A stretch of 64,000 bases of DNA from CAVQKZ01 sp963837325 (GCA_963837325.1 CAWIMV010000001.1:1364001-1428000), one strand, 5' to 3'. Counted from the stretch's first letter, positions 7,608 to 19,230 are shown. Numbers and translations are program-made. Notes: generated from the sequence alone by a model not told the origin.

Positions 7608-8561
7608 ATGCGCGCAATCCAGATCACCGAGTTCGGCGGCCCGGAAACGCTGGTCGTCCGCGACCTGGCCGATCCGGTCGCAGGAGACGGCCAGCAGGTC
7701 CTCGACGTATTGGCCGCCGGCATCAACTACGCCGACACGCATCAGACCGAGAACTCCTACTTGGCCAAGCAGCGCCTGCCGTTCATTCCCGGCAGTGAGG
7801 TGGTCGTCGAGGGCGAAGACGGCCGCCGCCTCGTCGGGCTGCTCGGCTCGGGCGGCTACGCCGAAAAGGTCGCCGCCGACCCCCGGCGGCTGTTCCCGGT
7901 ACCTGACGGCGTGTCTGCCGCGGCTGCGCTGACGACGCTGGTGCAGGGCGCCACGGCGTGGCATCTGCTGCGCACGAGCGCGCACCTGCAGGAGGGGGAG
8001 ACGGTGGTCGTCCACGCGGGCGCAGGCGGCGTCGGCACGGTGGCCGTCCAGCTCGCCAAGCGCTGGGGCGCCGGGCGGGTGATCGCGACCGCGTCGACCG
8101 AACAGAAGCGTCAGCTGGCGCTCGACCTCGGTGCCGACGTCGTCGTCGACTCCACGGTCGAGGACCTGACCGCGGCCCTGCGCGAAGCCAACGGTGGTGA
8201 CGGTGTCGACATCGTCCTCGAGATGACCGGTGGGCCGGTGTTCGACCAGAGCCTCGCGGCGCTGGCCCCGCTGGGCCGGCTGGCCACGTTCGGAATGGCG
8301 TCGCGCCGCCAGCCGACGCCCGTGCAGCCCGGCGTGTTGATGGCGCGCAGCGTCGCCGTGATCGGTTTCTGGCTGGTGCACGTTCTGCAGCGACCGAAGC
8401 TGTTCGCCGCCGCCGTCACCGACCTGCTGGGCATGATCGCCGACGGGTCGCTGCGCCCGGTCGTCGGTGCGACGTATCCGCTCGAGCGCGCGGCGGAGGC
8501 ACATCGCTCTCTGCTTGACCGATCGTCGGTGGGCAAGCTCGTCCTGGAACCGCAACACTGA
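7608..8561 (+). CDS. zinc-less MDR-family NADPH:quinone oxidoreductase
   Basis: The 317-residue product is a medium-chain dehydrogenase/reductase: GroES-like N-terminal domain (MRAIQITEFGGPETLVVRDL), then a Rossmann domain with VVVHAGAGGVGTVAVQLAKRWGAG. Cysteine and histidine ligands of the catalytic zinc are absent, as in quinone oxidoreductases such as QorA. It probably reduces quinones or enones with NADPH, in the cytosol. It is divergent from fabG1 and convergent with the VWA gene. The ATG at 7608 is chosen because the family starts here and a -10 element fits a leaderless transcript; the frame stays open upstream only by overlap with antisense DNA. Confidence 0.9.
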   Translation: MRAIQITEFGGPETLVVRDLADPVAGDGQQVLDVLAAGINYADTHQTENSYLAKQRLPFIPGSEVVVEGEDGRRLVGLLGSGGYAEKVAADPRRLFPVPDGVSAAAALTTLVQGATAWHLLRTSAHLQEGETVVVHAGAGGVGTVAVQLAKRWGAGRVIATASTEQKRQLALDLGADVVVDSTVEDLTAALREANGGDGVDIVLEMTGGPVFDQSLAALAPLGRLATFGMASRRQPTPVQPGVLMARSVAVIGFWLVHVLQRPKLFAAAVTDLLGMIADGSLRPVVGATYPLERAAEAHRSLLDRSSVGKLVLEPQH

Positions 8562-8576
8562 GCCGAGGCTCGACAC

Positions 8577-9533
8577 TCACATCAATCGGCCGGCCCACAG
8601 CATCGACGTGCCGGCTGCGGCCAGCGCGAACATCAGTCCCACGGCGAGAAAGCGCCAGCTGACGTCGCGATGCTGGGTCGTGTACCCGATCTGGGAACCG
8701 ATGTTGGCGTACACCGACTCCAGCTCCTGCACCGACGCGGCCGAGTGGTACGTGCCGCCCGTGCTGCGGGCCAACTGGTTCAAGGTGATCTTGTCGGCCG
8801 GCACCGGGATCGTCTGGCCGTCGACGGAGACCGTTCCACCATCGGTGCCGAACGCGATCGTCGACACCTGGACCCCGGCCTTGCGGGCGGCGGCGGCGCC
8901 ATCGCTGACCGTCCGGCCCTTGTTGTTGGCGCCGTCGCTCAACAGCACGATGCGGGCCGGCGGTGGCTTGTCGCCCTTCGCGGTCGTCGCCTGGCTGAAG
9001 ACCGTGATGGCATCGAGCGAGGTGATCACCGCCTCGCCGATGGCGGTCGATTCCTGCAGCCGCAGCTTGTCGATGGCGGTCTTCACCGCGTCGCGGTCCA
9101 CCGTCGGGGCGACCAACGAGCTGGCGTTGCCGCCGAAGGACACGAGGCCGAGATTGATGCGGGACGGCAGCAGATCCACGAACTTCTTGGCCGCCTGCTG
9201 CGCGGCCTGCAGTCGCGACGGAAGTACGTCCGTGGCCTGCATCGACAGCGAGACGTCGATCGCCATCACGACCGTGGCCCGATCGCGCGGGACCCGCACG
9301 CCGGCAGCCGGACGAGCGACGCCGACGCTGAGCACCGTGAGGGCGATGAGCAGGAGCGCGAATGTGAGGTGGCGGCGCCACCCCGGCCGCCGGGGAGCCA
9401 CGCTGCTGAGCAGCTCCACATTGCTGAATCGGGCGACGTACTTGCTGCGCCGCAACTGCAACAGCACGTAGCCGACGAGCAGGGCGGCGACCGCGACCAG
9501 CAACCACAGCCACATCGGTGCGAGGAACGTCAT
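8577..9533 (-). CDS. VWA-domain membrane protein (BatA-like)
   Basis: The 318-residue product has two N-terminal membrane segments (about 8-26 and 55-75), a von Willebrand A domain with an intact metal site (DVSLSM, the DXSXS motif, then conserved Thr/Asp in later loops such as LLSDGANN), and one C-terminal membrane helix. Such proteins act with MoxR ATPases and DUF58 proteins as a membrane-linked chaperone or cofactor-insertion module; here it is the third gene of the operon moxR-DUF58-VWA. Its ATG overlaps the DUF58 stop by one base (TGATG). The order matches Rv1479-Rv1481. Confidence 0.9.
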   Translation of the reverse strand: MTFLAPMWLWLLVAVAALLVGYVLLQLRRSKYVARFSNVELLSSVAPRRPGWRRHLTFALLLIALTVLSVGVARPAAGVRVPRDRATVVMAIDVSLSMQATDVLPSRLQAAQQAAKKFVDLLPSRINLGLVSFGGNASSLVAPTVDRDAVKTAIDKLRLQESTAIGEAVITSLDAITVFSQATTAKGDKPPPARIVLLSDGANNKGRTVSDGAAAARKAGVQVSTIAFGTDGGTVSVDGQTIPVPADKITLNQLARSTGGTYHSAASVQELESVYANIGSQIGYTTQHRDVSWRFLAVGLMFALAAAGTSMLWAGRLM

Positions 9534-10489
9534 CAGCGCACCGCCGCCCCGACGGCGCCCACTACGAATCGGCGGCGGGCGACCACGAACTTCACGACGT
9601 CGGTGATCCAGTCACGGTCGGTACGCAGTTGCAGGTGCGCGGCGCCGGCATGACGCAGCGACGTCGCTATGGTCGCGCGTTGGGCCTCCGCGGCCGCGGC
9701 GTAGTCGCGCCTCAGGCCGGCGTCGGAGGTCTGGACTTCCAGCTGCCGTCCGGTCTCGGGATCGGCAAAGGTCACCAGTCCGGCGGCCGGCAGCTCCAGC
9801 TCGCGCGGGTCGAGCACCTCGATGCCGAGCAACTGGTGGCGACTCGACAGTCCGCGCAGGGGCCGCTCCCAGGACGGCGACTCGTCGACCACCCCGCTTT
9901 CGAGGAAGTCCGACACCACCGCGATGAGACCCCGGCGCAGCTGGGGGCGTCGCAACGTCTCCAGCAACGCCGCCAAGTTGGTCTCGCCCGCCTGCTCGCC
10001 CCGTGGGGTGGCCGCGATGCGCTTCATGAGGTAGCGCGCGTGGGCCGTGCCGGACAGGGCCGGAATTCGGTAAGTCAGCTCGCCGTTGCTGACGACGGCG
10101 CCGACGCGGTTACCCCCGCGGACGGTCAGGTGGACGACGGTCGTGATCGCGGCCAGCACCAGTTCGCGCTTCTCGGTCAGCGCCGTTCCGAAGTCGACGC
10201 TGGGAGACAGGTCGACGACGAGCCAGGTCTCCAGCTCGCGGTCCGCGACGGTCTGGCGCACGTGCGGGACCGTGGTACGCGCCGTGACCGGCCAGTCCAT
10301 GCGGCGGACATCGTCGCCGGCGACGTACTGGCGCGACTCGCCGGCCTCCGAGCCCGGACCAGGGACCAGTCCCAGGTAGTTGCCCTGCAGCAGCCCATCG
10401 AGCTTGTTGCGCACCGTCAGCTCGAGTCGACGCAGCAGTGGCTCGGCCGCCGCAAGGTCAAGCGTCGGTGTCGGCTCCGCCGGGTTCAT
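9533..10489 (-). CDS. DUF58 domain-containing protein
   Basis: The 318-residue product starts at MNPAEPTP; the ATG overlaps the MoxR stop as ATGA. The DUF58 signature is clear in the GPGSEAGESRQYVAGDDVRRMDWPVTART region, followed by a VWA-like fold with LVVDLSPSVDFGT. Partner of the MoxR ATPase and of the membrane VWA protein. The substrate of actinobacterial MoxR systems is not well known; nearby fatty acid and wall genes do not settle it. Confidence 0.9.
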   Translation of the reverse strand: MNPAEPTPTLDLAAAEPLLRRLELTVRNKLDGLLQGNYLGLVPGPGSEAGESRQYVAGDDVRRMDWPVTARTTVPHVRQTVADRELETWLVVDLSPSVDFGTALTEKRELVLAAITTVVHLTVRGGNRVGAVVSNGELTYRIPALSGTAHARYLMKRIAATPRGEQAGETNLAALLETLRRPQLRRGLIAVVSDFLESGVVDESPSWERPLRGLSSRHQLLGIEVLDPRELELPAAGLVTFADPETGRQLEVQTSDAGLRRDYAAAAEAQRATIATSLRHAGAAHLQLRTDRDWITDVVKFVVARRRFVVGAVGAAVR

Positions 10490-11607
10490 GCCGAGCGCTC
10501 GCCCCACGGTGACTGCTGGGCCGGTGCGGCCTGGCCGTAGACGAGGGGCTGCTGTGATGGCGCGCTGCCGGACTGGTTGCCGGGCGTGGACATCTCGACC
10601 GGACCGCCGGCCCGCTGGCGCGGTGCCACCTGCGGCAGCGGGATCGTCTGGAGCACTCGCCGGACGGCATGCGCGGCCGGGACGGCGTCGGCGATCGCGT
10701 CGTAGCTGAGGACCATGCGGTGAGCCAGTACGTCGACGGCGATATCGAGCACGTCCTGCGGCAGCACGTAGTCGCGCCCGCGCAGGAGGGCCAGTGCCCG
10801 GCCCGCGGCGATGAGACCGAGGCTGGCACGCGGGCTGGCACCGTAGGAGATCCACTGCCCGACGTCGGTCATGCCGTGCTGAGCGGGCTGTCGGGTGGCC
10901 ACGACGACACGCACGACGTAGTCGACGATCGCGTGGTGGACGAACACCCGGCCGGCGGTCTGCTGGAGGCGCTGCAGTTCGTCGGTGGAGATGACGGCGT
11001 TGGCCACCGGCGGGTTGACGCCCATGCGGTAGACGATCTCGCGTTCCTCGGCCGACGTCGGGTAGTCGACCGCGATCTTCATCAGGAACCGGTCGCGCTG
11101 CGCCTCCGGTAGTGGGTACACACCTTCGGACTCGATCGGGTTCTGGGTGGCCAGGACCAGGAACGGCCGGGGCACGTCATGCTGTACCCCGCCGATCGTG
11201 ACGTGCTTCTCCGCCATCACCTCGAGCAACGCGGACTGCACCTTCGCCGGAGCCCGGTTGATCTCGTCGGCGAGGACGAAGTTCGCCATGATCGGGCCGA
11301 GCTCGGTCTCGAAGCGTTCGGCGTTCGGGCGGTAGATGCGAGTACCGACGATGTCGGACGGCACGAGGTCCGGCGTGAACTGCAGCCGAGAGAACGTGCC
11401 GCTGACGGTGCGGGCCAGCGTCTCGACCGCCAGGGTCTTGGCCACGCCCGGGACGCCTTCGAGGAGGCAGTGGCCCTGGGCCAGCAGGCTCACCATCATG
11501 CGCTCGACCAGCCGCTCCTGGCCGACGATCACCCGCTTGACCTCGAACATCACCCGCTCGAGCGCGGTCGCGTCGCCTGCCGGCGTATGCATCGCCGGGG
11601 TTGTCAC
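10486..11607 (-). CDS. MoxR-family AAA+ ATPase
   Basis: The 373-residue product is an AAA+ ATPase of the MoxR clade: Walker A GVPGVAKT, Walker B FVLADEINRAP, sensor region LATQNPIESEGVYPLPEAQRDRF. The C-terminal 50 residues are a Pro/Gln-rich tail beyond the AAA+ lid and are unusual in length. The GTG at 11607 was chosen because GAGGG lies 3-4 nt before it; an ATG 15 nt downstream is the alternative. MoxR proteins are chaperone-like ATPases that act with VWA proteins, supplied here by the next two genes. Confidence 0.92.
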   Translation of the reverse strand: MTTPAMHTPAGDATALERVMFEVKRVIVGQERLVERMMVSLLAQGHCLLEGVPGVAKTLAVETLARTVSGTFSRLQFTPDLVPSDIVGTRIYRPNAERFETELGPIMANFVLADEINRAPAKVQSALLEVMAEKHVTIGGVQHDVPRPFLVLATQNPIESEGVYPLPEAQRDRFLMKIAVDYPTSAEEREIVYRMGVNPPVANAVISTDELQRLQQTAGRVFVHHAIVDYVVRVVVATRQPAQHGMTDVGQWISYGASPRASLGLIAAGRALALLRGRDYVLPQDVLDIAVDVLAHRMVLSYDAIADAVPAAHAVRRVLQTIPLPQVAPRQRAGGPVEMSTPGNQSGSAPSQQPLVYGQAAPAQQSPWGERSA

Positions 11608-11672
11608 AGGACCCTCACAGTGGTGTCTCCTCGGCTGGGTTGTGGACAACCTCACGGTACGGGACCGCGCGC

Positions 11673-11678
11673 TACGGT
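11673..11678 (+). promoter_or_regulatory. -10 element TACGGT, leaderless start at 11685
   Basis: TACGGT is followed by 6 nt and then the GTG of the small Cys-containing gene. No ribosome binding site is seen. Confidence 0.45.
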
Positions 11679-11684
11679 GCCTGA

Positions 11685-11900
11685 GTGTCGGTCCAGGATC
11701 TGCCCGGCGGCGACGCGGACCCGCCCCGCTGCTCGGCCAAGGGGTGCCGCAGCCATGCGACCGAGGACCTGCGGTGGCGCAATCCCAAACTGCACGACGC
11801 GGCGCGGGTCAAGCATTGGCTGGCCTGTCCCGACCACGCCGACCGGCTCGCGGAATTCCTGTCGGCCCGAGGGTTCCTCATCGACCGGGCGGCGTTGTGA
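11685..11900 (+). CDS. small conserved actinobacterial protein with Cys motif
   Basis: The 71-residue product has CSAKGC near the N-terminus, then LRWRNPKLHDAARVKHWLACPDHADRLAEFL and RGFL. The two N-terminal cysteines with the later C and H could form a zinc site, but this is only a reading of spacing. Similar small proteins occur widely in actinobacteria; some databases label them acetone carboxylase, which I believe is a carry-over error. It overlaps the convergent EEP gene by 23 nt. Third-position G/C use fits a real gene. Confidence 0.65.
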   Translation: MSVQDLPGGDADPPRCSAKGCRSHATEDLRWRNPKLHDAARVKHWLACPDHADRLAEFLSARGFLIDRAAL

Positions 11901-12693
11901 CGTCGAGGTCGGCCATGACGCCGGCGTGGTCACTGAGCCATACACCGTCGACGGGCCGATCACACACCAGGCTGGCGGCGACGATGTCGGCCCGCGCCCG
12001 CGGGTGCGATCTCGCGGAGCCGACCAGGACATAATCGATGCGCCGGCGGTGGCCGCGTTGTCCGATCAGGCGTTCGATCTCGGCCGCGGCGAGCGGGTTG
12101 TCGACCGACCACGTGTAGCCCGGACCGTCGCCCGCCACGGCCCAGGCATCGGCGTAGTGCCGGGTCAGCTGCCTGATGCTCGCGGCGTCCGGACTCGCGT
12201 TGAGGTCGCCGGCGATGATCGTCGGCAGCGTCGCACGGTGTCGTGCGTCGAGGTCGATGACCTCGACGGCTTGTCGGGCCCGGGCGCGCTCGGCCGTCGG
12301 TTCCCAGGGCGTCGTCGCGACGATGAACAATTGCTCGCCCAGGCCGGATACGTTGGTTGAGACAGCGAGCGTCCACCAATGGGAGTCCGTGGCGTCACCC
12401 GGGCGGTGCTCGAGCACCTCGACCACGCGGTGCGGCCGGCGGGTGGCGATGGCGGTGCCGCCGTACCGCTCGATGGGCGGTGGCAGGTGGTCGAGCACCT
12501 GACTCTGGTGAGTCGTGTGCAGCCCAGTCCCGGTGATCAACTCAGCCAAATGGTCGCGCTGCCCTGGGTAGCAGACCTCCTGCAGCGCGACCAGGTCCGG
12601 CTCCAGGCGCCGCAGCTCGCGGTTCAGCAGGCCCGTGCGCCGCGGGTCACCCTCGTCGTTCTGCACATTGAGGGTCACCACTCGCAAGCGCAT
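11878..12693 (-). CDS. endonuclease/exonuclease/phosphatase (EEP) family protein
   Basis: The 271-residue product has the EEP metal-hydrolase motifs: TLNVQN at the N-terminus, the metal-binding Glu in LVALQEVCYP, GDLNASPD in the middle, and WLSDHAGVMADL at the end, which carries the catalytic Asp-His. No signal peptide is seen, so it is probably cytosolic. Substrates in this superfamily range from DNA to phospholipids and sugar phosphates and cannot be inferred here. It lies 9 nt downstream of moaA and is probably co-transcribed with it. Confidence 0.85.
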   Translation of the reverse strand: MRLRVVTLNVQNDEGDPRRTGLLNRELRRLEPDLVALQEVCYPGQRDHLAELITGTGLHTTHQSQVLDHLPPPIERYGGTAIATRRPHRVVEVLEHRPGDATDSHWWTLAVSTNVSGLGEQLFIVATTPWEPTAERARARQAVEVIDLDARHRATLPTIIAGDLNASPDAASIRQLTRHYADAWAVAGDGPGYTWSVDNPLAAAEIERLIGQRGHRRRIDYVLVGSARSHPRARADIVAASLVCDRPVDGVWLSDHAGVMADLDVTTPPGR

Positions 12694-12702
12694 AGCGGCC
12701 CG

Positions 12703-13758
12703 CTAGCCCCCAATGGCCGACATCGTCCGATCGGGCTGCACGAACGTGGCGCTGCCGATCCCGTGCCCAGCCTGCTTGCCGGCCACCGCACCGGCAATGA
12801 TGCCGCCCAGCTCGGCATCCGAAGCCCCGTCGCGCAGCGGCCCGCGCAGGTCGGTCTCGTCCTGCGCGAACAGGCACGTGCGCAACTGCCCATCCGCGGT
12901 CAGCCGCAGCCGGTCGCAGTCGCGGCAGAACGGCCGAGTCACCGAAGCGATGATTCCCACGCGGCCCGGCACCGTGCCCCAGTGCTCGCGGCCCGGACCG
13001 TCGAGCACGTCGAACTCCTCGGCCGGCGCATGGCCGTTGTGCCCGCGAGGCTCCAGTTGATACGTGGCCGCGAGCAAGGACAGGATCTCGTCGGCCGTGA
13101 CCATCCCGTCGCGCGACCAGGCGTGGTCAGCGTCCAAAGGCATGTGCTCGATGAAGCGCAACTGGTAACCCGCTCGAAGCGCCCACTCGAGCAACGCCGG
13201 CGCTTCGGCCAGGTTGCTGTCGCGGACGAGAACGGTGTTGATCTTCAGGGGGGAGATGCCCGCCGCGGCCGCAGCGGCGATGCCGTCGAGGACGTCGGTC
13301 AGCCGGTCCCGGCGGGTCAGTCGGGCGAACCGCTCACGGTCGAGCGTGTCGAGGGAAACGTTGATCCGATCGAGTCCCGCGGCGACCAGTTCGGTGGCGG
13401 AGCGGGCCAGGCTGACGCCGTTGGTGGTGAGCGACAGCTCTAGGCGCGGCCGCATCGCAGCGAGCCGGGCCACGACTGGGACCAAGGTGGGATGGACCAG
13501 CGGTTCCCCACCGGTCAGCCGGACGCTGGTGACGCCGAGCCCGGCGAAGACCTCGGCCAGCCGGATGATCTCGTCGTCGCTGAGCCGCTGCGTCTTGGTC
13601 AGCCAATCCAGTCCTTCGGCCGGCATGCAGTACGTGCAGCGCAGCGAGCAGCGGTCGGTGAGCGAGATCCGCAGATCCGTTGCGACCCGGCCGAACCGGT
13701 CGACCAAGCCGTTCGGCCGATCGCTCGCGGGACGCGCGGTGCTTACTTCGGGGGCCAC
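12703..13758 (-). CDS. moaA: GTP 3',8-cyclase MoaA (molybdenum cofactor synthesis)
   Basis: This radical SAM enzyme rearranges GTP to 3',8-cyclo-7,8-dihydroGTP, the first step of molybdopterin synthesis. The 351-residue protein has the radical SAM motif CSLRCTYC, the second [4Fe-4S] site CRDCDRLRL with a third Cys 13 residues on in LRTC, and the C-terminal Gly-Gly (MSAIGG) needed for activity. GTG at 13758 is chosen because TACGGT lies exactly 6 nt upstream; a longer upstream start would run into the NlpC/P60 gene. No other moa or moe genes are in the window. Confidence 0.94.
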   Translation of the reverse strand: MAPEVSTARPASDRPNGLVDRFGRVATDLRISLTDRCSLRCTYCMPAEGLDWLTKTQRLSDDEIIRLAEVFAGLGVTSVRLTGGEPLVHPTLVPVVARLAAMRPRLELSLTTNGVSLARSATELVAAGLDRINVSLDTLDRERFARLTRRDRLTDVLDGIAAAAAAGISPLKINTVLVRDSNLAEAPALLEWALRAGYQLRFIEHMPLDADHAWSRDGMVTADEILSLLAATYQLEPRGHNGHAPAEEFDVLDGPGREHWGTVPGRVGIIASVTRPFCRDCDRLRLTADGQLRTCLFAQDETDLRGPLRDGASDAELGGIIAGAVAGKQAGHGIGSATFVQPDRTMSAIGG

Positions 13759-13764
13759 TCCCCC

Positions 13765-13770
13765 ACCGTA
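13765..13770 (-). promoter_or_regulatory. -10 element TACGGT, leaderless start of moaA
   Basis: On the minus strand TACGGT is followed by 6 nt and GTG (13758). The element sits in the 19-nt gap between the NlpC/P60 stop and moaA, so moaA probably has its own promoter. Confidence 0.5.
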
Positions 13771-13777
13771 CCTGCGC

Positions 13778-15133
13778 TTAGGTCGCCGGGCGGGTCGCGC
13801 CGAAATAACCCGCGGAGACTTGGCCGAGCGGCGTGATCCGCACGATGTCACCACTCTCGGGCGCCTGCACGACGTTGCCGCCCCCGATGTAGATGGCGAC
13901 GTGGTGGATGCCGCCCACTGTGCCGTTGGAGCTCCAGAAGACCAGGTCCCCCGGCATCAGGCTCGAGACGTTCGGGTGCACCGACCCTTGCAGGTACTGA
14001 GTGGCGGCATAGTGCGCCAGCGGCACCTGCGCCCAGGCGTACATCGCAAGACCGGAACAGTCGAAGCCGACGACGTTGCAGTCGTTGAAGGCACCGTCAC
14101 CGGCACACACTCCGTACGTCGGGCCGCTCGCGTTGCCGCCGGCCCAGGCGTAGGGCTCCCCGAGCCACTGCAGGGCCCGCTGGGCCGCGCGGCGCCCGAT
14201 GTCTGCGTTCCAATGACCCCGCGGGCCGGGCGGGACGTAGCTGCCGCCACCACCGCCTCCGCCGCCTCCGCCACCGTTGTTGGACGCGCGAGCGGCCGCT
14301 GCCGCGGCTGCCTCAGCCCGGGCTTGGGCGAGAGCCGCGGCCCGTGCAGCGGCGATGCGAGCCTGTTCGCGCTGGTAGGCCCGGAACTTGGCGCGTTCGT
14401 TGTTCAAGGTGGCCAGTTGCAGCTGGGCCCGTTGCAGCTGGGTCCGGTTGGCCGCGAGGGTGGCCTCCAACGCCTGTTGCTGACGCCGGGCGGCCGCTAC
14501 GGCGGCGCTGGCCTGCTCCTGCGCCTTCTTGGCCGCGTTGGTCGCGGACCGCTGTCTCGCGACAGCCTGCCGGGCGGCAGCGTCGGCGTTGGACTTCGCG
14601 ACGGTGGCCCGCTGCAGGTTGCCGATCGCGCTGAGCTGGTGCTCGTTCTGGTAGTCGTGCAGCGCGCCTTCTTCGAGCAGGACGTTCGGGTCGTGCGCGG
14701 TGAGCAGCGTGCCGGTGGCGCCGGTGACTTCGCCGTTCATGTAGCTGGCCTGGATGTAGCCGACGTAGTTGCGCTGGGCCGCCACGACATTGCTCCGCGC
14801 CTTGGCCACCTTCAGCTTTGCCGCACCGGCGGCCGCCTTGGCGACGGCCAGCTTCGACAGTGCGTACGCGAGCTTCTGCTCGGCCAACTCCTGCTCGGCG
14901 CGCAGCCGCTCGAGCTGGCCCTGCAAGACCGCCGCCTGGGCGCTGAGCCGGCCGACCTCTGCGGCCAGGTTGTTCTTCTGCTGCTGGGCCGCGCTGATCT
15001 GGTGGTCCGACGGGTTGGGCGGCGGCGCGGCCCCAGCCCCGCTGGGGGCGATGAGCACGCTCGCGACTGTGGCGATCACGGCACACGCCGCGACCCAATG
15101 GGCCTTGCGACGTCCGGTCCGGGTCTCCTGCAC
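13778..15133 (-). CDS. exported NlpC/P60 peptidoglycan endopeptidase (RipA-like)
   Basis: The 451-residue product has a basic start and signal peptide (AHWVAACAVIATVASVLIAPSGAGA), then a long coiled-coil region (about residues 40-285), a run of eleven glycines as hinge, and a C-terminal NlpC/P60 domain with catalytic Cys359 (GFDCSGL) and His at about 411 (GIHHVAIYIG). It probably cleaves D-Glu-mDAP bonds in peptidoglycan at cell separation; the coiled coil autoinhibits related RipA proteins. GTG at 15133 has AGGAAGAGAG at good spacing; a TTG 48 nt upstream is less likely. A short insertion with CAGDGAFNDC before the catalytic Cys is notable and may form a disulfide. Confidence 0.92.
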   Translation of the reverse strand: MQETRTGRRKAHWVAACAVIATVASVLIAPSGAGAAPPPNPSDHQISAAQQQKNNLAAEVGRLSAQAAVLQGQLERLRAEQELAEQKLAYALSKLAVAKAAAGAAKLKVAKARSNVVAAQRNYVGYIQASYMNGEVTGATGTLLTAHDPNVLLEEGALHDYQNEHQLSAIGNLQRATVAKSNADAAARQAVARQRSATNAAKKAQEQASAAVAAARRQQQALEATLAANRTQLQRAQLQLATLNNERAKFRAYQREQARIAAARAAALAQARAEAAAAAAARASNNGGGGGGGGGGGSYVPPGPRGHWNADIGRRAAQRALQWLGEPYAWAGGNASGPTYGVCAGDGAFNDCNVVGFDCSGLAMYAWAQVPLAHYAATQYLQGSVHPNVSSLMPGDLVFWSSNGTVGGIHHVAIYIGGGNVVQAPESGDIVRITPLGQVSAGYFGATRPAT

Positions 15134-15256
15134 GGCGGTGCTCTCTTCCTGATGGCGTGACAAGGCGGTCCCCGATAACAACAGAGTGCCATTCTTGTGC
15201 CATAAGCACCAGCAGTCCCAGTAGAAACACCGGCATCAAAAGCCCCAAATCGGGCA

Positions 15257-16216
15257 CTAGACCACCGACATCGCCTCGCGTTCGGCAGTCGTTGCCGGTC
15301 GCCGCCGCCCTCGCTCCCAGCGCGAGACGGCCAGGTGGGCCGCCCAGGCGTAGCCCACGCCGACGACGGCGTCGAGCACGTAGTGCTCACCGGTGTAGAC
15401 GAGCACCGCGGCCATTGCCACCGGGTACAACGCCACCACGTAGCGCCATCGGCTGGCCATGTGGGCGACGATGAACAGGGCGATCAAGGCCGCGAAGGCG
15501 GTGTGCAGCGACGGCATCGCGGCGACCGGGTTCGGCCCGTCACGCTGGGCATTCGCCAGCAGGGTGTTGACGTTGCCGGCATGCAGCCAGATCCACCCCC
15601 GCGCCGACAGTCGGCTCACCGGATCGATGAGACCGTCCCGCGCAGCGAGCCAGGGTGGTGCCTCGGGGAAGAGTACGTACGTGATCAGGCCGGCGAACGA
15701 CAGAAGGACGACACGACTGATGTAACCGATCCACAGCGCCCGGTTCCGCAGCCACAGCACAGCGGCGAAGATCGGGGTCGCCAGGAAGTGGGTGGTGTAG
15801 ACCAGCGTGGCTAGTGCGTCGTACCAATGCACCGTGCTGGCGTCATAGAAGCGGTGTTGCAGCCATAAGGTCGGGATGTGGCCGCCGAACAGCCAGCGCT
15901 CCGCGTCGGCGATGTCGCTCTCGTGCAACGGCATGTTGACCGCGGAGGCCAGTCCGCGGGACAGGTCATAGACCATCAGGACGAGCGTGAAGGGCAGCCA
16001 GTCGAGGACGACCCGTACGAGGCCCAGCCAGCCGGTTCCCAGACTGGTGATCGCCAGACCGACGATGATGACCGTCATCAGGTTCAGGCGCCCGGTCGGA
16101 ACGCCGTCGACGGCGATGAGCCAGATCAGGCCGGCGAAGTACGCGGCGGCGGCGTACGGCCGGGCCCGGCGCCAGCGGTTCGGGCGCGGTTCACCGCCGT
16201 TTACCTCGTCCGCCAC
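15257..16216 (-). CDS. PAP2-superfamily membrane phosphatase/phosphotransferase
   Basis: The 319-residue product is an integral membrane protein with about six helices. The PAP2 catalytic motifs are present as AMPSLHTAFAALIA and GEHYVLDAVVGV, with an upstream Arg/Pro region between helices, in the arrangement of the inositolphosphotransferase-like PAP2 group rather than secreted phosphatases. A role in lipid head-group transfer or polyprenyl phosphate recycling is possible. The GTG at 16216 is chosen since TAGAGT lies 7 nt upstream; an ATG 45 nt upstream is also in frame. Confidence 0.82.
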   Translation of the reverse strand: MADEVNGGEPRPNRWRRARPYAAAAYFAGLIWLIAVDGVPTGRLNLMTVIIVGLAITSLGTGWLGLVRVVLDWLPFTLVLMVYDLSRGLASAVNMPLHESDIADAERWLFGGHIPTLWLQHRFYDASTVHWYDALATLVYTTHFLATPIFAAVLWLRNRALWIGYISRVVLLSFAGLITYVLFPEAPPWLAARDGLIDPVSRLSARGWIWLHAGNVNTLLANAQRDGPNPVAAMPSLHTAFAALIALFIVAHMASRWRYVVALYPVAMAAVLVYTGEHYVLDAVVGVGYAWAAHLAVSRWERGRRRPATTAEREAMSVV

Positions 16217-16223
16217 CTGCCCG

Positions 16224-16229
16224 ACTCTA
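16224..16229 (-). promoter_or_regulatory. -10 element TAGAGT, leaderless start of PAP2 gene
   Basis: Minus-strand TAGAGT, 7 nt, then GTG at 16216. It decides the start over the upstream ATG at 16261. Confidence 0.5.
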
Positions 16230-16292
16230 GATGCTGGCCGCGGCCGGGACGGGTATGACATTCAGCGCGCTGCCGGTATTGGGCCGGTGGTA

Positions 16293-16306
16293 TCTTGACG
16301 TCAAGA
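16293..16306. promoter_or_regulatory. perfect 14-bp palindrome upstream of acnA
   Basis: TCTTGACGTCAAGA reads the same on both strands and ends 45 nt before the acnA ATG. Its left half holds TTGACG, so it could cover a -35 box. It is a good operator candidate for a dimeric repressor. The window contains no TetR-type acnR gene beside acnA. Confidence 0.5.
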
Positions 16307-16351
16307 CATCTCTGATCGCCCGTCGCAGATGGATCGCCCGCTAAGGAGCCC

Positions 16352-19171
<2,820 letters not shown>

Positions 19172-19230
19172 GCCGTCCGGGTTTCGGGGCAGCCGCGCGT
19201 TTTGCGAGAAATGCCGGGCTCCCGATAGCT

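Noticed and set aside
14226..14280. Repetitive GCC/ACC tract resembling a microsatellite
   Set aside because: It encodes the poly-Gly hinge of the NlpC/P60 protein and needs no other explanation.
13214..15160. Long plus-strand frame opposite moaA and the NlpC/P60 gene
   Set aside because: Low-complexity antisense of a Gly/Ala-rich gene; no start signal or domain.
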